This document shows, piece by piece, positions 1 through 4,909 of a DNA stretch of 5,815 nt; within the stretch, counting starts at the first letter, position 1, and the number at the start of each line of letters is the position of its first letter. Both the position numbers and the translations under genes were made by a program. Source of the DNA: an uncultured Bacteroidota bacterium (GTDB lineage Bacteria; Bacteroidota; Bacteroidia; UKL13-3); NCBI GenBank assembly GCA_903907885.1, contig CAIVPY010000340.1:1-5815 (forward strand), written 5' to 3'. Below the pieces are notes generated by a model, which searched no databases, was not told where the DNA came from, and saw only the letters and a list, made by a program, of their open reading frames with translations.

Positions 1-17
1 CCCAAATTATTCATTAG
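1..17 (+). repeat. Left terminal inverted repeat of the IS1380 element
   Basis: This 17-bp tip matches the reverse complement of 1385-1401 at 15 positions; the mismatches are at bases 5 and 11. It starts with CCC, fitting the C-rich ends of IS1380 elements. Similarity stops after position 17. Confidence 0.85.
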
Positions 18-51
18 CACTTAATAATTTTTATATTTATTAATAAATACA

Positions 52-59
52 GAACTTTG
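52..59 (+). promoter_or_regulatory. Possible Bacteroidota -7 element for the transposase
   Basis: GAACTTTG resembles the Bacteroidota -7 consensus TAnnTTTG except at its first base and lies 22 bp before the transposase ATG. I see no matching TTG-type -33 box at the expected distance, so support is weak. Confidence 0.25.
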
Positions 60-81
60 AGGGAAAAAAACTTTTCACCAC

Positions 82-1395
82 ATGGGTGCAATTGATAACA
101 TTGAATTTAGCGACCATCAAGTAACAGCTTGGGGCGGTATGAAACTGATGAAAGACTTGCTTGACGCTAGTAAAATAAAGGAACAGCTAGGACAACTGCC
201 TTTGCCCGACAAAGGTTCTAACCGGGGCTATGAACCAACTCAAATTTTAGAGTGTTTTTGGACTAGTGTTTGGATAGGTGCAGGAAGGTTCAGTCATTCA
301 GCTTATTTACGATATGATGATGTGCTCAAACAAATATTTGATTGGAAACAAGCACCTTCGCAAAGCACATACAGTCGTTTTTTTAACAAGTTTGATTGGA
401 AACGGAATACTGAAACATTTGTTCCATTGTTTCATTGGTTTTTTAATCAAATACAATTTAATAATGTAACCTTGGATTTAGATAGCACTGTAATTACGCG
501 TTATGGCGAACAACAAGGAGCTAAGAAAGGTTATAACACAAAGAAACCGGGACGAAACTCTCATCACCCCTTAATGGCCTTTATACCCGAAGTTCGTATG
601 ATTGCTAATGCTTGGATGCGTCAAGGAAATACAGGGGCAACAAGTAGCGCGAAATTATTTTTAGCAGAAACTTTAGAGATATTAAGTAACAAAAAAGTAG
701 GCTTAGTGCGCTGCGATAGTGGTTTTTATAGTCATGATTTTTTGAGTGAATTAGAAGCAAAAAAACTTAACTATGTAGTAGCAGTAAAATTTTATCCAAC
801 CATAAAAAAAGAACTAAGAAGTTTAACCAACTGGATAAGTATAAAAGATGGTATAGAAATTTGCGAGTTTAATTACCAATCTCCTGAATGGAAAGCCCAT
901 CGCAGAATGGTTGCTGTGAGGAAAAACATTAACAAACTAAAAAAAGCAACAGGTCGATTATTATTATTTGACGAACAAATACAATCCTTTAGATATAGTC
1001 TTTATGTTACAAATTTAGACTTACCCGCTGAACAAATTTGGGAAATGTATAAGCAAAGAGGCGATGCTGAAAACAGAATAAAAGAACTGAAATATGATTT
1101 TGCTTTAGAAACCTTTTGTTCCAATAATTTTTGGGGAACAGAGGCCGCATTTAGAAGCATTTTAATGGCTTATAACCTCATGGCATTGTTCCGTCAAGTG
1201 ATATTAAAAACCAAGTCCCAAGCTACTTTGAGCACTTTACGATTTAAATGCTTTGCATTAGGAGCTTGGGTTACAAAACATGCCCGAATTACCACTTTAA
1301 AAATATGTGCAACAGGTGAAAAACGAAGGTGGCTGGATGCTCTTTTTGATACGGTATCTAAAACAACTGCTCCTTATATTTTTTCTAATGCATAA
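82..1395 (+). CDS. IS1380-family DDE transposase
   Basis: This is a 437-residue transposase that cuts and joins the ends of its own IS, using an RNase H-fold DDE core with two metal ions. The first catalytic Asp is in the LDLDST motif (Asp132 or Asp134), followed by the family-typical YGEQQGAKKGYN and a NSHHP motif near residues 159-163. The second Asp is Asp212 in RCDSGFYS. The glutamate is Glu330 within a Y-x2-R-x3-E-x6-K signature (Tyr323, Arg326, Glu330, Lys337). The helical N-terminal part (about 1-125) is the likely DNA-binding region. Length is typical for the family and no frameshift is seen, so it may be active. The ATG at 82 is the first start in frame and gives a full-length product; there is no strong ribosome-binding site, as usual in Bacteroidota. 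It is the only gene of the element. Confidence 0.93.
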   Translation: MGAIDNIEFSDHQVTAWGGMKLMKDLLDASKIKEQLGQLPLPDKGSNRGYEPTQILECFWTSVWIGAGRFSHSAYLRYDDVLKQIFDWKQAPSQSTYSRFFNKFDWKRNTETFVPLFHWFFNQIQFNNVTLDLDSTVITRYGEQQGAKKGYNTKKPGRNSHHPLMAFIPEVRMIANAWMRQGNTGATSSAKLFLAETLEILSNKKVGLVRCDSGFYSHDFLSELEAKKLNYVVAVKFYPTIKKELRSLTNWISIKDGIEICEFNYQSPEWKAHRRMVAVRKNINKLKKATGRLLLFDEQIQSFRYSLYVTNLDLPAEQIWEMYKQRGDAENRIKELKYDFALETFCSNNFWGTEAAFRSILMAYNLMALFRQVILKTKSQATLSTLRFKCFALGAWVTKHARITTLKICATGEKRRWLDALFDTVSKTTAPYIFSNA

Positions 1396-1401
1396 TCTGG
1401 G
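1385..1401 (-). repeat. Right terminal inverted repeat of the IS1380 element
   Basis: This is the partner of 1-17. It contains the last codons and TAA stop (1393-1395) of the transposase gene, so coding sequence and transposase-binding end share the same bases. The element ends at GGG (1399-1401) and host sequence begins at 1402. Confidence 0.85.
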
Positions 1402-1824
1402 TTTAATACTAAGATTGTTCTTGCCCAAATAGACACCAATCAATTTAAATCAAAAACCATAACCGAGGAATTTTACCAAAAAAGTAAGTCCCAACTTAAA
1501 AAAGAATTTGCTTCAGATACTTTTGCATTACGACTAATTAGAAAATACAAAATAATGCAAACATTAAGAATTATTCCGAGTATATATGGCCCAGTTCTTA
1601 CATTTTTTGGAAGTGTTTTTTTAATAGGCGGATTAAAAGAACTTATTTCTCCAAGTCCACCAAGTCAAGGTTCTTATATTAATTTTGATTCAGGAACAAG
1701 TTTGACGATAGCGGCTGTTAGCTTGTCGCTAGGAATACCATTAGTATTAATAAATAGACATATAAAATATAGATACGATCAAGATAATCTTTATTTAGAA
1801 CTTAGAAATCACTATATTAAATAG
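1402..1824 (+). pseudogene. 5'-truncated gene for a small exported membrane protein, decapitated by the IS
   Basis: An open frame of 140 codons runs without a stop from the first host base after the IS to TAA at 1822-1824. Its first residues, FNTKIVLAQ, look like the end of a signal peptide with cleavage near the AQ, followed by a hydrophilic stretch of about 40 residues (DTNQFKSKTITEEFYQKSKS and onward). Two hydrophobic segments follow, roughly residues 61-79 (IYGPVLTFFGSVFLIGG) and 99-116 (SLTIAAVSLSLGIPLVLI), joined by a loop with SPSPPSQG, then a charged tail. The start codon and most of the signal peptide must lie on the far side of the IS. An internal ATG at 1555 would give an 89-residue product, but coding-like sequence upstream argues that it is not the native start. 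The layout loosely resembles small Bacteroidota envelope proteins with a signal peptide, a KSK-type stretch and two helices; function is unknown. Confidence 0.75.
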
Positions 1825-1888
1825 ATAGTCGGATAATTATTTTAGCAATCGCTCGCATCTTTGCATGCAATTTTTGTTCTCCATATAT

Positions 1889-1927
1889 GTTTGGTGACGC
1901 TGTGCTAAACACCAACCCTAGGCAAAT
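1889..1927 (+). repeat. Dispersed hairpin repeat, family A, copy 1
   Basis: The core 1889-1916 starts GTTTGGTG and ends CACCAAC. Its TTGGTG and CACCAA arms can pair around a GC-rich loop containing CGCTGTGCT. It matches copy 2 (3424-3451) at 27 of 28 positions, and similarity continues with small indels through TAGGCAAAT (to 1927). It lies in non-coding sequence and is more GC-rich than its surroundings. Confidence 0.8.
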
Positions 1928-1929
1928 GC

Positions 1930-1995
1930 TTAGAAAACCCAATTCTACTTCTTACCGAAGGCAACGATCCTAACAAAATGGTATTGGATTTATAG
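1930..1995 (+). pseudogene. Possible decayed C-terminal coding scrap
   Basis: One plus-strand frame reads LENPILLLTEGNDPNKMVLD and then Leu and a TAG stop at 1993-1995. The composition is protein-like, unlike the other frames here. It starts immediately after family A copy 1, which carries an in-frame TAA at 1906-1908. It could be the tail of a gene replaced by the repeat. About 21 codons is too short to exclude chance, and I recognise no family. Confidence 0.2.
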
Positions 1996-2025
1996 TTGAT
2001 TTACCTTACATGTTTTAGCTGTTTG

Positions 2026-2080
2026 AACACGCCACAGGCGTGCACTAGCTTTGCAGTATTTGCTCGTGCGCTAGCTAGGG
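2026..2080. repeat. Dispersed double-hairpin repeat, family C
   Basis: This GC-richer unit contains a perfect 6-bp hairpin, CACGCC-ACA-GGCGTG (2028-2042), followed by a second possible stem between CTAGCT (2045-2050) and AGCTAG (2073-2078). It resembles the short interspersed units common between genes in Bacteroidota. Its right edge overlaps the last codons and stop of the minus-strand ORF ending at 2071. No second copy is present in this window, so calling it dispersed rests on style. Confidence 0.5.
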
Positions 2081-2358
2081 ATAATTGATATATTATCGTT
2101 GGCCTCAAAGTTAGTATCAAATGCCAATGTTAAACCTGTGCCTGGGATATCCCAAGCTAATTTATTAAGACTTACCAAATCTAATTGATAAGAACTTACT
2201 GCACCCGAGTTGGCATGGTTAATTTCTAAGTTTTGATAATAAACTTTATCAAATACTTCTGTCAAACCATTTACACCGGTTTGTAAAAAGTTTAATTGCT
2301 CAGGCAAATCATCAATTTTTATAAGTGATGATATAGTTGGATAATATTTTTCGCTCAT
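2071..2358 (-). CDS. Hypothetical protein, probably C-terminally truncated
   Basis: This 95-residue ORF starts MSEKYYPTISSLIKIDDLPE and has no signal peptide or transmembrane segment. A helical-looking first third is followed by an alternating polar/hydrophobic stretch (YQLDLVSLNKLAWDIPGTGL and onward) suggesting beta strands. I do not recognise the family. The ATG at 2358 lies 15 nt after the stop of the membrane-protein gene at 2374-2688, so the two are probably cotranscribed. The last residues (IIPS) and the TAG stop fall in the edge of repeat family C, and the protein ends abruptly after a strand-like segment, so the original gene may have been longer and cut by the repeat. It could still be a genuine small protein. 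Confidence 0.5.
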   Translation of the reverse strand: MSEKYYPTISSLIKIDDLPEQLNFLQTGVNGLTEVFDKVYYQNLEINHANSGAVSSYQLDLVSLNKLAWDIPGTGLTLAFDTNFEANDNISIIPS

Positions 2359-2373
2359 TTGTAAAGTTTATGA

Positions 2374-2688
2374 TTAATATTCTGGTTTTCCTAAATAACC
2401 TTCTATCACAAATAAAGTAAGCCAAAGGTAAGGGAGGTTAAATAATATGATAAAAAAACTGTATAGATTAAATTTGTTTCTTATAAGTGCGATAGTTGAA
2501 AAAAACAAAATTAATAAGTTAAAACATATGACAAAGTAGTCATCATAAGGATGATTAATATGTGATAATTTTAGTAATTTAAATATTAACATTGGTTTAT
2601 CAATAAAAAAACTAACAATGACCAACTGAACTATTTGAATAAAAAATATATTTCTATTAGAAAGTAGATTCTTATTATTTACCTGCAT
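2374..2688 (-). CDS. Hypothetical three-helix membrane protein
   Basis: This 104-residue, very hydrophobic protein has three probable membrane segments at about residues 14-30, 51-69 and 75-97, separated by a polar loop (LSHINHPYDD, 41-50) and a basic turn (RNKFN). There is no cleavable signal peptide. It belongs to no family I can name. Small multi-helix proteins like this are often accessory inner-membrane proteins or immunity proteins, but no toxin-like gene lies upstream in the same direction to support that. It is first of a minus-strand pair with the ORF at 2071-2358. The ATG at 2688 is the only sensible start; no clear ribosome-binding site or promoter is visible. Confidence 0.55.
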   Translation of the reverse strand: MQVNNKNLLSNRNIFFIQIVQLVIVSFFIDKPMLIFKLLKLSHINHPYDDYFVICFNLLILFFSTIALIRNKFNLYSFFIILFNLPYLWLTLFVIEGYLGKPEY

Positions 2689-2860
2689 TGTAATTTGTTG
2701 TTATAAAGGTGATAAATTTAGCTAAAACATAATTTACATGATTAAAAGGAGTAACCCAATTTACATCAACCTCTTGATTAAAAAATTCTTCTTCCATGTG
2801 CTATTATCTGATATATCTATCTCGTTCAAATTCCAGAATAAAACCCAAACTAAATCTTTT

Positions 2861-2925
2861 CCCCCACGCTGGCGCAAGAGTTGTGGGCTGATGTTGCGTG
2901 GTTCGCTTGTGTCTCAAACTACCTT
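2861..2925. repeat. Dispersed repeat, family D, copy 1
   Basis: A GC-rich block beginning CCCCCACGCTGGCGCAAGAG and including GGTTCGCTTGTGTC stands out in an AT-rich gap. The part 2873-2908 aligns to 4798-4829 with shared blocks CAAG, GTTGT, GCTG, GTT and GGTTCGCT: about 26 of 31 aligned bases match, with one 3-nt gap. It has no role I can infer beyond being an interspersed element. Confidence 0.6.
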
Positions 2926-2971
2926 TCATATACAAAACTATTTAAATAAAGCATATTGCAAAGACTTTTAA

Positions 2972-2997
2972 TTGGAACGAGCGGACGCTCGCACCAA
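2972..2997. repeat. Hairpin repeat, family B
   Basis: An inverted repeat with outer arms TTGG (2972-2975) and CCAA (2994-2997) and inner arms CGAGC (2978-2982) and GCTCG (2987-2991) closes on a GGAC loop, with a 2x2 internal loop. The outer TTGG/CCAA arms recall family A, so it may be a variant of the same kind of unit. It has no U-tract on either side, so it is not a standard terminator. Confidence 0.55.
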
Positions 2998-3034
2998 CAT
3001 TTGGGGTAAACATATTGTTAAATAAGTATTTTAT

Positions 3035-3061
3035 GATGCTGCGCTAAACACCAAAGATAGG
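3035..3061 (+). repeat. Dispersed hairpin repeat, family A, degraded copy
   Basis: The right half, GCTGCGCTAAACACCAA, is identical to copy 2 at 3424-3451, and ATAGG follows as in that copy. The left arm has decayed from TTTGGTGA to TTTATGA, so the hairpin can no longer form. It lies just beyond the stop of the minus-strand ORF at 3068. Confidence 0.7.
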
Positions 3062-3290
3062 ATAACGTTAATTGTTTACTAGAAATGAAATTACTATTTC
3101 AAACGAATAAACTGAGCCAACCTCAAGGGGTATTGATTTTACGAATTTTACCTTATTTTCATCTAACCACTCAACCTCAATTAAATCATAGGTAAAAGAA
3201 GAAGAACCAATCATCATGTTACCCAACTTCCTGTTATAAAAAGATTTATTTATAACTGAATCCAAATTGATTTCTAATAAAAAATCATTC

Positions 3291-3345
3291 TCCGCACTCG
3301 CTTGCGTCCCGCTAGTGAGCCTATAATTTAGCCTCTGGCTATTTT
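3291..3345. repeat. Dispersed repeat, family F
   Basis: The GC-rich unit around CGCACTCGCTTGCGTCCCGC is unlike the AT-rich sequence on both sides. It includes a CACT/AGTG arm pair (3295-3298, 3314-3317) and a perfect AGCC-TCT-GGCT hairpin (3330-3340). Read on the minus strand it encodes RLTSGTQASAE in frame with 3068-3418, a peptide typical of translated interspersed repeats rather than of a domain. It adjoins repeat E copy 1 and the two may form one composite unit. Confidence 0.5.
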
Positions 3346-3353
3346 GATTTATA

Positions 3354-3397
3354 TAAACCACACACAATAATAAACAAAAAAGACTTTCAAGAAAAAT
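3354..3397. repeat. Dispersed repeat, family E, copy 1
   Basis: This unit, starting AAACCACACACAATAATAAA, aligns in the same orientation with 4843-4887. Shared blocks are AACCACACACAA, CAAAAAAGACTT and CAAG-AAAAAT, with small indels. It overlaps the terminator hairpin at 3376-3407 and supplies that terminator's U-tract. Confidence 0.65.
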
Positions 3398-3407
3398 CTG
3401 AAAGTCT
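3376..3407 (-). terminator. Intrinsic terminator, minus strand, repeat-borne
   Basis: On the minus strand a perfect 9-bp stem, AGACTTTCA with TGAAAGTCT, closes a 9-nt loop and is followed at once by a T-run (TTTTTTG). The stem is modest in GC, but stem plus U-tract is a classic intrinsic terminator. It would stop minus-strand transcription from about 3540 before reaching 3068-3370. It lies in repeat family E, whose other copy keeps the T-run but has lost the stem. Confidence 0.7.
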
Positions 3408-3408
3408 C

Positions 3409-3540
3409 CTACTGCCACAAATTGTTTGGTGACGCTGCGCTAAACACCAACAACCATAGGCAAATAACTAACAAAAGCATTGTAAGAAACAATGATACAA
3501 ATTGGGAAGGTAATAAGTTAATCAGAAATTTTAATGTCAT
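3409..3540 (-). pseudogene. Possible N-terminal membrane-anchor fragment
   Basis: From the ATG at 3540 the frame reads MTLKFLINLLPSQFVSLFLT and continues as one strong hydrophobic segment (MLLLVICLWLLV). It then enters repeat family A copy 2, read as FSAASPNN, and stops at 3409. The frame stays open upstream to an ATG at 3591, but that would overlap the nuclease start at 3573; the ATG at 3540 leaves a 32-bp divergent gap. It may be the membrane anchor of the gene whose C-terminal part survives at 3068-3287, with repeats in between. A chance hydrophobic frame in AT-rich DNA cannot be excluded. Confidence 0.3.
3424..3465 (+). repeat. Dispersed hairpin repeat, family A, copy 2
   Basis: The core 3424-3451 starts GTTTGGTG and ends CACCAAC, differing from copy 1 (1889-1916) at one base in the loop. 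The TTGGTG and CACCAA arms can pair. Similarity continues to TAGGCAAAT at 3465. It overlaps the end of the minus-strand fragment at 3409-3540. Confidence 0.8.
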
Positions 3541-3545
3541 TAGCT

Positions 3546-3553
3546 TAATTTTG
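3546..3553 (+). promoter_or_regulatory. Possible Bacteroidota -7 element for the nuclease gene
   Basis: TAATTTTG fits the TAnnTTTG consensus exactly and lies 19 bp before the ATG at 3573. No TTG-type -33 box is found 19-23 bp upstream, and the leader would be only about 12 nt, so the call is tentative. Confidence 0.25.
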
Positions 3554-3572
3554 TTAAAAATAGTAGCCAGAA

Positions 3573-4721
3573 ATGAATAGAATAATAGCATCGATTTTGT
3601 ATGTTATGATATGCCAACTTCAACTATTTGGACAGAAAGAGGCAAAAACCGATTATGGCAAAATAGTTTTACTAAATGAGGATGGAACTTGGACTTACAA
3701 GGATAGCCTAGTTAACCATCATCTGAAATCTTTCCCAATAAATAAACTTGAAATTCCTAAAACCTATCCAAAAGATGAAATAATTTCTCATACAGGCTAT
3801 TCACTTTTATATAATGAAATACATGAGCAAGCTAATTGGGTAGCCTATGAATTAACAAAAGAAGAAACCAATAAACTTTTTGAAAGGACTAATAATTTCA
3901 TGCCTGACCCTTTAATTAAAACTGGCAGTGCAACAGATTTAGATTATCAAGGTTACGGGTATGATAGAGGCCATTTAGCTCCTGCTTCAGATATGGGTTA
4001 TTCATCCATCACAATGGCAGAATCATTTTACTACAGTAACATGAGTCCACAAGTACCTAGTTTTAATAGAGGAATTTGGAAAAAATTAGAGGAATTAGTT
4101 AGAACTTGGGCAATTGAAAATAATAGCATTTATGTGGTTACAGGACCAGTATTAATTAAAGGTTTAGAAACAATTGGACCTGATGAAGTTTCTGTTCCTA
4201 AATATTATTATAAAGTAATATTAGATTATACCGAACCTAGTATAAAGGGTATTGGTTTTTTACTTCCCAACGAAGGATCTAAAGAGAATTTAGAAAACTT
4301 TGCAGTATCCATTGATAGTGTTGAGTCAGTTACTGGAATAGATTTCTATTATTTGTTAGAAAATAGTCAAGAGAGTGAAATAGAGAAAAAAGTTTGCATG
4401 AATTGTTGGTCTTGGAATAGTGTTAAATCAAAATCTTCTAGACCTGAGAACAAAAGTGTAGAGTCTGTTCGATGTAATGGAATTACAAAAAAAAGTGAGA
4501 GGTGCAAACTCATGACACACAATCTTAGCGGATTTTGTTTTCACCACGAAGCTCAGTTAAATAGTGAAAGTCCTAAAACATCAGAAGAACAAATTATAAT
4601 ACATCCGAGTATTCGAAGTACAGCCAATTCATCATCTGTTCAGTGTTCTGGTATAACAAAATCCGGAAACAGATGCAAAAGAATGACGACCAATGCTAAT
4701 GGTAGGTGTTATCAGCATTAG
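3573..4721 (+). CDS. Exported DNA/RNA non-specific endonuclease with Cys/His-rich C-terminal repeats
   Basis: This 382-residue protein should hydrolyse phosphodiester bonds in DNA and RNA with a beta-beta-alpha-metal active site. A signal peptide (about 1-20, ending LFGQ) predicts export. Residues 28-43 carry a YGKIVLLNEDGTWTY motif seen in Bacteroidota envelope proteins. The nuclease domain spans about 70-262. It contains NWVAYEL (88-94), the DRGH signature at 131-134 with His134 as general base, SNMSPQ (155-160), Asn165 in FNRGIW as likely metal ligand, and Glu173. All key residues are present. After the domain come a CMNC pair (Cys275, Cys278) and two copies of C-x9-C-x10-C-x2-H: 301-325 (CNGITKKSERC...) and 358-382 (CSGITKSGNRC...), probably zinc-binding and perhaps DUF5763-like. 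The ATG at 3573 is chosen because it gives a proper signal peptide. The gene stands alone on its strand. Confidence 0.9.
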   Translation: MNRIIASILYVMICQLQLFGQKEAKTDYGKIVLLNEDGTWTYKDSLVNHHLKSFPINKLEIPKTYPKDEIISHTGYSLLYNEIHEQANWVAYELTKEETNKLFERTNNFMPDPLIKTGSATDLDYQGYGYDRGHLAPASDMGYSSITMAESFYYSNMSPQVPSFNRGIWKKLEELVRTWAIENNSIYVVTGPVLIKGLETIGPDEVSVPKYYYKVILDYTEPSIKGIGFLLPNEGSKENLENFAVSIDSVESVTGIDFYYLLENSQESEIEKKVCMNCWSWNSVKSKSSRPENKSVESVRCNGITKKSERCKLMTHNLSGFCFHHEAQLNSESPKTSEEQIIIHPSIRSTANSSSVQCSGITKSGNRCKRMTTNANGRCYQH

Positions 4722-4797
4722 TGAAAAAGTATATAAAATAAAAACAAACAACTGCATAGTATAAAGCTGTATCGAGCCCAGATTTTGCCAATACTTG

Positions 4798-4832
4798 CAC
4801 AAGGGTTGTTAGCTGTAGTTTGGTTCGCTCTT
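4798..4832. repeat. Dispersed repeat, family D, copy 2
   Basis: This copy, starting CACAAGGGTTGTTAGCTGTA and including GGTTCGCT, aligns with 2873-2908 in the same orientation, with one 3-nt gap. It lies 12 bp before repeat E copy 2, whereas copy 1 has no E unit beside it, so D and E are separable modules. Confidence 0.6.
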
Positions 4833-4842
4833 GCCGTGATAT

Positions 4843-4887
4843 TAACCACACACAAGTATAATCAAAAAAAGACTTCCAAGCAAAAAT
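4843..4887. repeat. Dispersed repeat, family E, copy 2, with minus-strand T-run
   Basis: It matches 3354-3397 through AACCACACACAA and AAAAAAGACTT-CAAG. On the minus strand it lies 23 bp downstream of the lipoprotein stop and offers a seven-T run (4870-4864). The stem that precedes the run in copy 1 is not conserved here (only a weak, bulged pairing), so it may be a decayed or poor terminator for the gene at 4910-5764. Confidence 0.55.
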
Positions 4888-4909
4888 AGCCTTCTGTAAA
4901 TCCCCAAAA

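Larger units (their letters stand above)
1..1401 (+). mobile_element. Complete IS1380-family insertion sequence
   Basis: The element is bounded by imperfect terminal inverted repeats. The left tip reads CCCAAATTATTCATTAG (1-17) and the right tip, reverse-complemented from 1401 to 1385, reads CCCAGATTATGCATTAG, matching at 15 of 17 positions. Between them lies one intact transposase gene occupying nearly all the element, as is usual for the IS1380 family. The right repeat overlaps the end of the transposase gene, including its stop codon. IS1380 elements normally make a 4-5 bp target duplication; the right flank begins TTTAATA, but the left flank is outside the window. Because base 1 is exactly the IS tip, the window or contig may have been cut at this multicopy element. 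The insertion disrupts the gene at 1402-1824. Confidence 0.9.
2689..3067. other. Intergenic stretch without a credible gene, rich in repeats
   Basis: These 379 bases separate two minus-strand units. A 77-codon plus-strand frame (2738-2971) exists, but its middle is repeat family D, so it is not called as a gene. The stretch contains repeat D copy 1, hairpin B and a degraded family A copy. 2689-2860 is plain AT-rich sequence that should include the promoter of the gene starting at 2688, although no consensus boxes stand out. Confidence 0.6.
3068..3418 (-). pseudogene. Gene remnant whose N-terminus is repeat-derived
   Basis: The 116-codon frame opens at 3418, but its first 43 or so codons coincide with repeats E and F: the terminator hairpin gives MAVGDFQIFLESLF, and repeat F gives RLTSGTQASAE. 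Only residues 44-116 look like native protein, from NDFLLEINLDSVINKSFYN to FEIVISFLVNN. This part alternates hydrophobic and charged residues (IEVEWLDENKVKFVKSIPLE) as in a beta-rich soluble or periplasmic domain. I do not recognise it. The most economical reading is the C-terminal portion of a gene whose beginning lies beyond the repeats, possibly the membrane-segment ORF at 3409-3540. An intrinsic terminator inside the frame makes transcription through it from upstream unlikely. Confidence 0.5.

Noticed and set aside
278..469. 63-codon plus-strand frame inside the transposase gene
   Set aside because: It is an out-of-frame shadow of the well-supported transposase and has no family features.
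1861..1870. TTGCATGCAA palindrome followed by a T-run
   Set aside because: A 10-bp palindrome without a loop makes a poor hairpin, and such a motif is expected by chance in this composition.
2071..2688. Toxin-immunity or defence pair
   Set aside because: The three-helix protein could be an immunity protein, but the partner ORF shows no toxin motif, lies downstream and may be truncated; gene order alone does not support the claim.
2738..2971. 77-codon plus-strand frame
   Set aside because: Its centre (KSFPPRWRKSCGLMLRGSLV) is the translation of repeat family D; the rest is AT-rich low-information sequence.
1889..3465. Family A repeats as integron attC sites or a CRISPR array
   Set aside because: The arms do not fit the GTTRRRY/RYYYAAC core sites, no integrase or cassette order is seen, and the copies are irregularly spaced by hundreds of bases with genes between.
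3573..4721. Anti-phage defence nuclease
   Set aside because: The signal peptide predicts export, and no defence partner genes lie beside it; a secreted nutrient-scavenging or effector role is more likely.
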